From the NCBI RefSeq assembly GCF_026213295.1, contig NC_079424.1, positions 15,487,137 to 15,551,136 of the forward strand: a DNA stretch of 64,000 bases, given 5' to 3'. This DNA comes from Gadus chalcogrammus (lineage: Eukaryota > Chordata > Actinopteri > Gadiformes > Gadidae). Positions 51,657-64,000 of this stretch are shown here, in pieces (the stretch's first letter is position 1; each line of letters starts with the position of its first letter). Below the pieces are notes generated by a model. The model worked only from the letters and a program-made list of their open reading frames with translations. It ran no database searches and was not told the DNA's origin. The translations under genes and the position numbers were made by a program.

Positions 51657-54600
51657 GATGACGGCTTAATTACCCTGTGTTAGAGAAGGAGACAATTAAA
51701 GTAGCATTAACAAATGTTTATTTATGGTGCAGCATAAGTCAATACGAAATCTCATGCGAGATGCGTTCATCGTGACACTGTCCACATATCCTCATTACGA
51801 GGTTAACCTTAAGCGTTTTATAGTACCCAAATTACCTGTTAGGGTGATGTGCGAATGAGAGGTGCTTGCAGGTGTTCTGTTGTTTTATTCTACACCAAAC
51901 GTGACGCTTAAAACGAGCATTTGAAGTAATGTGACATTCGTCAGGGCGCAGCCATTTTTAAACAGGAAGTTGAACCTTGTTGTATATTCCGGCGTCTTCT
52001 TCTTCTTTCTGCGGGTAACAAAAAAACGTTTCACTGCATTACCGCCACCGTCTGACCAATCGGGGATCATGCTTTTCATTGAAAGCCAAACATACAAATA
52101 TACCAAACTGCCTGACTACTAAAATATAACTTACAGTATATATGGCCTTCTTTTCTTTTTCTAGAAACTAAAATTAAGCATTCATCCCCTGATGGTTTAC
52201 CAAATATTAATTCATTCTGCTTTATTCAAGAACAGGTTTACATCAAACTTTGGTTAAACTAATGTCCATCCTCCCCAAATATTTAAATATGGTTTCAATT
52301 AGTTTAGGCTTTGGTGCGGTTAGGATTTTTTGAAAGCAACGCATAATAGAAAATGATCAACCCAGAATATAGTTCACCCGCTCCAGCATCCCTAGGCACT
52401 AGATGGCGCTATTGTACCACTGTTTACCGAAGCAGGATTGTCTTCATTATCCATTGGCGAAGTTCAAATAGAGAATATTTTTTAGTAATAGTTGTTGTAA
52501 GTGTTGTACTTAAACAATGTGCTTGTTTCCATATCGGCATAGATCTTGTGTGTTCCCACACTGTTGCTGTCAGCTTGTTTCTTCCATGCTTAACATGGAA
52601 TGCACTTTGTGGGGGCCCCCTTTACCTGTAGCTGTATATGTTGTGTAGGTACATCATTGATGGCGCCCAGTGGGAATCATCATGTAAATAGAAAATCATT
52701 AGTAAAATATTCCGATTATTCACATTGATGCCTGAGCAACACTGCCAGCATTTCCATTTTCTATTCTATTTATTTCCCCAAACATGATGACATGGTTTGT
52801 AAACCGCTGACCCTGGCTGAGGAGAAAACACTAATTTCCTGAAAGTGATCCTTGAATAGAGAGGTCACGACAACGCCTGATGTGGTCCAGGCCTGCTGGG
52901 AGCTCCCCCCCTCCCCCAGAACTCACCCATTCCCTTCACCCCACCCTATCTTGGAACATGGTGATTTCACACTCGTGTTGTGCAAAGCTTGTTTTTGCCG
53001 TGTGTGACAAACCCATGGTTTTGGATGCGAGGTCCCTACAAGCGCTCCGGATAGATGGGTCCTTGTTCTCGGGATATGGGCGTGTCCCTGTGTGACTGGG
53101 TTTCAGTCACATTTTTACATTTGGATGGAAATGTTGTTTTGCACTTATGTCATGTACTTTTGTTATATTATATTTTAGTTGAGATTTTTGTGTGATGAAT
53201 AGCTGATATGCCTATTTTAGATAAAATAGCAAAGATTGACATATTTGCCATTGACATTCATTTATAAATCAAATATCACCTATCACAAATGCAAATAATA
53301 CCAATAACACCTTATAACTTCTCGAGAAATTACTAGAAAAGTTTGTGAGTCTTAGAAAACAAAAGACATTTGCAATTTGCAAGGAGGCCAACAATCCATC
53401 AACAACAACAAATAAAAACAGTTAACTATGAGAAATGGAATTCCAGTATTATAGCGTCATTACTACTTCAACCACTTTACTGTGGAGAAATGGCAGGATG
53501 AATAGAGGCTATACACACTTAAGGGCCAGACAAAATGCATCTTACATGGCGAATCTGCAATGCATGATTATCTCAAGAGTGACATTGATTCTGGTTGTGG
53601 CTCTGTCTCTCGTGAGGACCCCATGCTCCTTTGGACACCAAGACAAGTTGTTCCTACCCTGATCGTCTGTGACAGCCCGGTTTAGAGACGCTCAGATGAC
53701 CAGATAATGTACTGGATGAAAGCAAAAGATGCCCGTCTTAAGACCAGCACGTTATCCATTCAAAGTTTTAAGGTTCAGGCGTGCTAGACTTCTAGCTTAT
53801 TCTTTAAACATAGAGATAGTAGTGTTGGCAGTTGTGTTATAAAACACACTGATATCACTGTCACAAGGTCAAAATGTTATATAAGTTCTGAAGTTCTGAA
53901 GTCTGCCCTTTCAAAATATTTTGCTAAATATTATTGAGCTTCTCACATACATTCTGGATTCATTGAGGTGCCTGCTTATTGTTTTCTCTATTTTGAGGAA
54001 AACCTTTCAAACAATCCACATGTTTTATTAATTTAGTTGCATGTCAAGTGGAGCCAATCGATTTTGGGCTCATTGTTATTGTTATGAATTTGTTTTTTCG
54101 AAAAACAAAACAGCTGCTAGTTTAATTATTTTAAAACTCTTTCAATATTGTAGAAATTATCTATGCATTCATATCTTTTGTTCCTAGAAATTAGAACAAG
54201 GATTTATCAAAAGTCAATCTACGTTTTTATTTATTTTTTACATTGCCACTATCACCAACACTCGATAATACGCCCACATTATTCATTCATTAGGCTGATG
54301 ATGCTATCGGAAACCATCAACCCCTACACTGCATTGGCCCTTGACGTGTCCCTTGACCCTGCCTTGTTCTGTACCCTTTCTCTGAAACAAAATAAGTTCT
54401 GTTCAAAAGCCAGCTTTGCATTCTTCTAGAATGGACTATCTGAACTGTTGTCCTGGAGAGGGGCTAGCTGGCCCGTTATCTTGCCACTTCTTATGTCTCT
54501 CTACAAACGTGTGAAGAAATAATCTGAGTGTCATAAAGGAAAATATTTGATGCAGAGCCCCTGTTGAACTCACAGTGGAATAACAGTTGTTGTTTTTTTT

Positions 54601-55475
54601 ATGTGAAGGTGTTTAAACCATCGTGTGGTGGTTTGGTTGGTTGTTTCTAAAACTACCAAGGAATAAGTTAACCCTGTGGCAAAATGTATTTCAGGCCTCC
54701 CCCACAGTCACCCTACTAAGGGACTTAGGGGTGTTCTGTGAGGGGGTCAAGAGAGGTTATTTTCCTGAAATGATCTTTCAGATGGTCCTGCTGAGACTAA
54801 TTGTAGAAGCATGCAAAATGGCGGCACTACTTTTATCTTCATCCACAAAGTGACTTTTCTTCTTTGACATTTTTCTTGGCAGGATATGCCTTCCCGTAGA
54901 GCGGCTGATGAACAAACATAAAATAAACATAAATTAAGATATGCTCTTTGGATTAGAGGCATGCGTGGCTGTCTCCATCATAACATCTGTTTACTTTGTT
55001 GACAGCCACTAAAATGTTACAGCAGCATTCAATATGTAGGATAAACGTTGGTTGATATGATTCGGTTTTGCTGTTTTGTTTACTCATTCTCTATCTCACT
55101 GAAATATATGTTTATGTATTGTATGTTTTTATTTTCCCTAGAAACCCTTATAACATCAAGACAAATTGGAGTGTGGTAAAGTTGAGGCAATTTGTATTGT
55201 TCTTACTCATACGCATGACGATAGTAACGAAAGATAACATTCTAATAATTAAATTGGATGATTCAGAAATAAACTATTTTATTTAATTTCTACGCCAAGG
55301 TAACTCCTAATGCTAGCTTGGGAGCTATAGGCTACCTTAGCAGAGTTTCAACGCCCCAGTCAGTCTGGGAGGGTGTGTCAGAAGACAAGTGGATTTGGCA
55401 TGCACATCAGAGCATGATATACCCCAGCATTCTGCTTCTATCACATGCCACACACCACACACAGTCAGAAGTTCA

Positions 55476-55487
<12 letters not shown>
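51657..55487. other. Intergenic, left part (mrps16 promoter side)
   Basis: The mrps16 promoter should lie just above 51656 on the minus strand; no clear motif stands out. The rest is AT-rich unique sequence without a supported exon. All frames here are short and show no domain I recognise. Confidence 0.45.

Positions 55488-55560
<73 letters not shown>
55488..55560. repeat. (CA)n microsatellite, 73 bp
   Basis: Pure CA array preceded by CTCTCTCTCT. Confidence 0.95.
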
Positions 55561-55563
<3 letters not shown>

Positions 55564-56184
55564 AACGCACGCATGCTTGGGCGTGTTAGGTGGATTGTAA
55601 CACTGGCTACTGTAATGAATGACTCCAGCTTTCCCTCCCAAATCCTTTTCAAATATGCATCTGTATCATGGTTTCTAATAAAGATTTGTTTTTGTATTGT
55701 TTCTGATTGTTTGATAAGTGCTTTAATAACATGGAAATTCATCTATTAAGTGAAAGGCTGCAGTTGTAACCAGAAGAATAGATGGCCAATGTGATACGGG
55801 AGTCCTACGAATAAACAGAACAAACTGACTCTTAGTACCCCTTTAAGCAATTCATTTAAGATTGAACAACTAATCAAGTAGGAGAACAAGTAAACAGAAA
55901 TGTGTCTTGGAATACGGTAATGTGACATAAAATGTAATAAATCATGTTGTTCACAGGCTTTTATATGTCAGATCCATAGGTCGGTTTACTCAAATGCAGT
56001 CTCGTAAATAAGATGTGGCCAAAGGAACAGATGTGCGGACTGCCAGGCCTAGGGGAGATAATGGAGAAATACATTAGCGAAAGGAAGATTACGGCCTGTG
56101 TAGATGTGATGGTGCATGTGTCTGAAGACACTTATGCTAAACCCAAAAACATCATATCTCTATGACATCACATGCATTCGCTGC

Positions 56185-56186
<2 letters not shown>

Positions 56187-56271
<85 letters not shown>

Positions 56272-56283
56272 CACACACACACA
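56187..56283. repeat. Compound (CA)n(TA)n(CA)n microsatellite
   Basis: CA to 56230, TA at about 56235-56266, then a short CA tail. The TA core is self-complementary. Confidence 0.95.
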
Positions 56284-57217
56284 AACATGTTTACCATTCA
56301 AAACACTTGCGTTTCTTCAAAGCTGTGAAGCAAATCATCGAAGACACGAGATCAATGGCGGAATGGAAGTAAACGCAGCCGTTCTGCTACGGCTGCTTGT
56401 TCAGACGCACTGATTACCCAAGCTCTGTGTCTTTAATGCAATGGGGGTACTTAGCGCCTGAGTATAAGTAAGAGTGATTTTGTAGAAAGCGCCACCATTG
56501 TTAGGCTGGCGTGAGCGTCTAACGATAGAGGACAGGTGAGCTCTGCCTCTGGCCGATAAGGGTCTACTGGGAGACGTAGTCATGGAACAACCTGTTCACA
56601 CTTAGCTGGTTTCTTTGCAACCAGGTAATGGAATCCATTGTAGCGCTGCCTTCAGTGTGGGGCACCCACTACCTGTTTTGGCAGGAATACTACAAAAACA
56701 ACAACAAAGGAGAACATGGAGGATGTATTAGGCTCAGTGCCTTTTCCAGCCAGGTTGGACTCTGTGAATCAGAAACCAATATTTGGGTGCAATACAGGTC
56801 TCACCTGCTCAGGAATATCCAATGAGAAAGCTAGAAATGTGTGCACCTAAGTAAGGTGAATCAAATATATGCCCCTATCTGTTTGCCTGCAACAGGCTGG
56901 TCCCCTCGCAGGGTTCAGCATCCCTCCTCTTGTCGGTGTGTCAGGACCGACTCTGGTTCAGCCCACTGCCCTTTCCCCTGGCCTCTCCTGAGCTACAATC
57001 TCTGTTCTGTGTGCAGGTTTTTTCTTCCTCTTCCTCATTTCTCCAACACGAGCATGTAGCTGTGAGGGCCAGGTGAACCTGTTATTGAGGATATCTACAA
57101 TTCACACTATAATAAGCTGTGACAGAACGTCAGCCCTGCCCCCCAGTCCCCCAACCCCCCAACCCCCACCTTCTGATTGCCTCCCACCCACCTGCAACCA
57201 TCCTCCAGCTGTGACTC

Positions 57218-57506
<289 letters not shown>

Positions 57507-58057
57507 GCCTCTCCGTCTCTTTACAATCAGTTGTCCTGTTAATGCTGAGCCTAACAGGTGTGGCTGCAGGCCCATATAGCCTCCCCTTGTCTACCCACCC
57601 ACTCCTCTTAAACCCCCGCTGGCCTCTCATTGTTCCTCCATCTCTCCTCCAGGTGTCTGGCTCTGGAACCGCTGCACAGTCCAGAGAGAGAGAGATCAGG
57701 AACGGTTGAGAGAGGAAGAATTATAGTGAGAGAGAGAATTTCTCCCCCTTTTTCTGTTTTTGGATTGCACACTTTACGATTTACACCTTGGACGGCGTTC
57801 TCTGATGCCGTGATGGCGTAGGGATGCAGACTCGTGGATGATGGACGTTTTGATATTTTAGGGTTACGGGCCATCCTGAACTATTTCTGAAACAGGTGAA
57901 GATCAGAATTTGTGCATTGAAAGAATAACATTGGCGAATTTCTAAGTGCAGAAAATGCATAATATTGTATTGATTGATAATAGTTGTCTTCTGAGCCTAT
58001 AACAATAGGCATTAGCTTGGGCGGCACCCCACGATGTGATACCCCACACAGCTTTCC

Positions 58058-58218
58058 AACACAACATAACGTAACACAAGATAACACAAGATAACACGAC
58101 ATAACACAACACTACACAATACGGCACAACACAGCACAGCACAACAATACACAACACTATACAGCATCACACAACACAACGTAGCTCAACACAGCTCAAC
58201 ACAACACAACACAACACA
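58058..58218. repeat. Degenerate (AACAC)n pentanucleotide array
   Basis: About 160 bp of AACAC, ATAAC and AGCAC variants on one strand. It is nearly free of long G runs, so strand composition is strongly skewed. Confidence 0.85.
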
Positions 58219-58525
58219 TTGGAGGGATATCTCCAACAATCTTCCCCTGTAATTAAAATCCTAGGGCAGGTCAAGCCGTCCGCCATGCCGCTGCGTACAG
58301 ACAGCACGTTTTTTACGCTCTGCCTCAGCCTCCTGATAAAATAATTCCCATAAGGAAGCGATTACACATTCGGATAATTCCAAGCAGATGTGAACATGCT
58401 TCGGCAAGTTAACAAGATTCTGGTTGAAGTGTGGACGGCGTCGCTCTAGGAGCCAGGCGGGGCGGCCGAGGGCAGCGCCGACCTGGCTGCGAGGGTTTAG
58501 GTTTGGCAAGAGACAAAACACACAC

Positions 58526-58791
58526 ACTCACTCACTCACTCACTCACTCACTCACTCACTCACTCACTCACTCACTCACTCACTCACTCACTCACTCACT
58601 CACTCACTCACTCACTCACTCACTCACTCACTCACTCACTCTCTCCCTCTCTTTCTCTCTCTCTGCCACTCTATCTCTCTCTCTCTCTCACTCACTCATT
58701 CACTTACTCACTCACTCACTCACTCACTCACTCACTCACTCACTCACTCACTCACTCACTCACTCACTCACTCACTCACACTCTCTCTCTC

Positions 58792-58852
<61 letters not shown>
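58526..58852. repeat. Compound (CACT)n-(CT)n-(CACT)n-(CT)n array
   Basis: CACT units at 58526-58640, a CT-rich spacer to about 58690, CACT again to about 58778, then CT to 58852. The strand is almost wholly pyrimidine plus A, with a homopurine/homopyrimidine end. Confidence 0.95.
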
Positions 58853-58855
<3 letters not shown>

Positions 58856-59794
58856 GAGGACAAGATATTATACATCATTGCCTTGTCAGTCCTGCTCTGA
58901 ACACTCCATCCTCCCAGTGGAGACGGAGCATAAGGAGTGAACTGGACGGCTAATTTCATTCTGATTACATTTTTCGGAGCTCATGTCATTCGGAGAGGTC
59001 ACAAAATCCTCAGTTGGTTTTGAAGGTGAATAGCATTGCCATTGAGCAATCACGGTAATCCACTTTAAAACATCATTCAAAACTTTTGAACTTTGGCTTT
59101 AACACTCGAAAGTGGAGCCCCAGCATGAATGACTGAAAGTTTAACTCTAATATCCATAGGGGTCTTAGGATGGGTTGAACGCCCCCCTACGGGCACTGAA
59201 TAATGAATATAGCCGGGGTCTGCGCTGACTGCTCAACATGGAGGTCAACACACGTTTTAAAGGACATAGATGGTCTGGTATATGCGCAGGATGAAGCTTA
59301 CTGATCACCTTGCTCTGTGAGGAGTGGATCATTTTCCACCTATTGATTGCAGCTTAGGGGTGAAATCGGGCAGGTGCATAGTGTGGACATTGAATAGTAC
59401 ACCTTGTTTATTTGTTCCTAGTGTAGGGTTGGCAAAATTAGTATTATTATTTATTTTATTTTTATTTCGGGTTGCAAAATATAAAACATCCTGGAAGCTA
59501 GCACTTGAAAGTGTTATATTTCCAAAGTGGACCACAAAATGTGCGGTGCTCTTCATGGAAATTCTGAATGTTAATAATGCTTACAAGGCCTGCTTTTTTC
59601 TAAGCAAAGACCTTTTGCAGGTTAAATTTGATGATAACCGTTAAAACCTTTTGAGGTTTTAAATGATTTCATACTGTACTTTTCTTTTTGTTCTAGTTTT
59701 TTAGCATTTTAGCATGATTGGAGATTTTCTGTTTTATTTTCAGGGTAACTATTCAAAGTACATTTCATATGGGAAGCCTTTAAAATATTATTTA

Positions 59795-59827
59795 TGTGTA
59801 TCAGTGTGTATCAGTGTGTATCAGTGT
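59795..59827. repeat. Three-copy 10-bp repeat (GTGTATCAGT)
   Basis: Three exact tandem copies in otherwise unique sequence. Confidence 0.85.
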
Positions 59828-60448
59828 TATCATTTCCAGATGATTATCTCATTGAAATGGGTGTTTTAGATATTTCTGATATGCCTACCCTAACCGAGGC
59901 TGTCACTATCAGAGCTGAAGAGAGACAGTAGCCTGGCCTCCCACTAGTGGGCACTTGTTTTTCTAAAAACTTTGGGGGAAGGAAGATAAAACGGTAGACC
60001 ACACAAAACAACGTTTTTGGAATAAGTAGGTTTTGTGATTGAAAAAAATATTTGTCTTATTCATGTTTATTCTCAATTAACTAATTATTATCAATAATCA
60101 TCATAATAATAAAAATAATAATTATTGTAATAATTGTGCATTTATTTGTTGTCCCAAGCAACCGACAATTCAGCCGTAGATCTACTGCAAACAACTATTT
60201 GACTTGCCTCAACATACCTGTGAGAGGATACTGTTTGATGGGTCTTGTAAATAGTGTTAGCCTACTTAATTAAATCTAGGCCCATAATTTATTAACTGGC
60301 TCATTTGACAGCGATCAACAGCCAATAGAAATCCACCGTGCGTAAAGCGTTTATTTGCTTGCCTTCGAATTATTTTCAATGTTGGCTACCTATGAAATAT
60401 TAGTATTCGCCCTGTGAAAGAAGAGAGGGGCGACAGAGAAACAACAGA

Positions 60449-60492
60449 GGGGGGGAGAAGTGGGGCTGTGGGTGGGGAGGGGGGAGGGAGGG
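60449..60492 (+). other. G-run cluster with quadruplex-forming potential
   Basis: Seven runs of three to seven Gs within 44 bp, with spacers of one to six bases, about 1.2 kb upstream of the inferred pax7 promoter. This meets the usual four-run pattern for a G-quadruplex. Whether it forms or matters is unknown. Confidence 0.6.
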
Positions 60493-61680
60493 AATATGTA
60501 TCAAAGGGCATGCTGGGCTTTTTCTAAGAGTTTTGAAACATATCTTTTGTTTGGATACCACATGATTGAATGATGCTTGACTTAATCCAATGCTCGTTGA
60601 GCCCTTCCAGGAGGCTGAGGCGCGCTCTTTGTGCGTTCTGTCCCATGTGAAGCAGACCAAAGCCGGGGAGCGAGGGTCAGGCCTGTTCGGCAGGGTATCG
60701 GGTCCTCCCCACCGGCACATCTACATGTGAAATCGCCATTTCACCCCTCCACACTCCCTAATTGTTGGTAAAATTATTTGTGAAATTGCCTTCCACCAGG
60801 AGTGTTTTCTACGGCGATTGTCACACAATGTTATATGCACGGCGGGCCCACAGAGTTGACACAAGAACCTCTTATTTTCTGCCATGTGTTCTCTATTCAT
60901 GTGGAATTGTTGCAAGCTATATAATTACCTTAAAGCAATTACTTTGCAATGCAATGTGGACTACCCTGGTCGGAGGCAACCTGTTGTCGTCCATTGGAGG
61001 TAAACTAGTCTATTTGAAGTGATTTCGATGCGTACAGTTAGGCATCTTAATTTAAGGTCTGACGACCTGAAAGATATTTTAAATTAGGATTAGTCGCTTG
61101 TCTTTGTCATATTTGACTATATGCATACAAATTGAAAAGGCATTGTATATGTGTGATTTTTATACCAGGGTAAAGAAAAATATTGTTATTTTTATTATAA
61201 CGTAAGTCATTATTTAATAATTACAATTAAATAGCTGTAATACACATGTGTTAGATTCACATCGATTATTAAGCAGCAGCCTAGACACCACATGTTTGCT
61301 GACATTCCCTATAATGAAATGATAATATCTATAATTACTTGGGGTATCTTTTTTATTTTAGTATGGCTGGCCTTTTGATCTGTTTAGTTAATGTTGACAT
61401 CCAATAACAGAGTCATAGTTTCACATATACTTCTCATAACTAACCTCATATTGTATTACAGGAGTAGTCCTGGACTGGTTACTTGGGGGCATATTGAGAA
61501 AATAAATTAGTCAAAATACCTTTTCTATTACAAACAGCCCACAATAATAGCCTATACAAACTACAATAGTAGTTGGGAAGATTGTCTTTTACCTGCCTCC
61601 CATACCTTAAATGTCAAACGGGGTGTAGCATTCATGAATTGAAAATATAATTTGTTCTATAAATCCTTTTTTCGTTGTCT

Positions 61681-61730
61681 GATTGGTTAAACGGTGCTTG
61701 GCCAAAACCCCTCTCTTTCATCCATAAAAG
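61681..61730 (+). promoter_or_regulatory. pax7: Putative pax7 core promoter (inverted CCAAT box and TATA-like box)
   Basis: ATTGG at 61682-61686 is an inverted CCAAT box. ATAAAAG at 61724-61730 is TATA-like, about 40 bp downstream, which is normal spacing. A start near 61755 would give a 5' UTR of about 470 nt to the ATG at 62222. Inferred from motifs only. Confidence 0.5.
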
Positions 61731-61754
61731 AAACGCAGCGAGCCTATGAAATGG

Positions 61755-62221
61755 CTCCACTGTCTCCTCCTCCAACCTACACTAAAGTTGGCCACTTCAA
61801 CTCCTTCCAACCGGCACGCAGGCTTTATCAAAACGACCCACCACAAAAGTGTACCGAGGAAAAGAATAAAACACACTTTTTACAAATTCGTTGATTTAGC
61901 GCAAGGTAGGCCTATACCGCCTTGATTTACAATAACTCCACACACACACACTCACACACACACGCGGCAAAAGAGTGTGTGGGGGGGGGTATTTTTAGCA
62001 ATTTCCTCGCACAAGTGACGAGCATCGTTTCTCCGTGGAAGGGGTTTTATACACAAGTTTTTTGGAATTGGGATTCGAGCATAGAGCTGTTGAGCGTTGT
62101 TTACATCTGAAGAACCACTGTCTCTGCGATCGCAAGATTTCATTTTTTTTTGTTGGAATCCGGACCTCTGAGTGTGCGAGGTTCTTCCAGGCTGTGTTTG
62201 GTGTTGTGCTGAGGAGCTGGA
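61755..62221 (+). other. pax7: Putative 5' UTR of pax7
   Basis: Sequence between the inferred start site and the start codon. It contains a short CA tract (61940-61965) followed by a run of G. Small upstream ATGs exist (for example in GTCTGA-flanked context), and no intron boundary is obvious. Confidence 0.4.
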
Positions 62222-63981
<1,760 letters not shown>

Positions 63982-64000
63982 TGAACAACACATTGGTGGT

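Overview
The window is vertebrate nuclear DNA, almost certainly from a teleost fish. It has intron-bearing genes with GT/AG splice sites, many long CA/GT microsatellites, and orthologues of three vertebrate genes. The species cannot be fixed from the sequence. Four protein-coding genes are supported. In order they are: errfi1 (Mig6, + strand, coding 5085-6732), a giant membrane mucin (- strand, 47406 down to 11304), mrps16 (- strand, 51656 down to 49553), and the first three coding exons of pax7 (+ strand, from 62222, running off the right edge).

1-8.9 kb: errfi1 with a likely non-coding first exon, a microsatellite-rich intron 1, three coding exons (390 aa) and a long AU-rich 3' UTR. The protein keeps the EGFR-kinase-binding segment but ends where the second, tyrosine-phosphorylated segment should continue. 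11.3-47.4 kb: a seven-exon transmembrane mucin. I reconstruct an 11,006-aa product: N-terminal hydrophobic signal, about 10,700 residues of Ser/Thr-rich repeats, a Cys-rich EGF-like module, a SEA domain with a GSVI cleavage-type motif, a second EGF-like region, one membrane span and a very short tail. All repeats sit in one uninterrupted coding exon of 32,178 bp. The repeat unit is 88 aa (264 bp). In the core, units are organised into a four-unit higher-order repeat of 1,056 bp, and still larger blocks are duplicated, one of them a nearly identical head-to-tail pair of 3,954 bp. The intron that splits the SEA domain contains a nested foldback, transposon-like element.

47.4-61.7 kb: mrps16 (mitochondrial ribosomal protein bS16m, 138 aa, three exons, only four whole codons in the first), then about 10 kb without recognisable genes that is rich in simple repeats. 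61.7-64 kb: a CCAAT/TATA-like promoter, and pax7 exons 1-3 coding the N-terminus and the paired domain. Exon 3 has two in-frame splice donors 15 nt apart.

The genes do not form a functional unit. errfi1 and pax7 are both on human 1p36, so they are an old linkage, with the mucin and mrps16 lying between them here. The most unusual thing in the window is the mucin exon and its satellite-like, multi-level repeat organisation.
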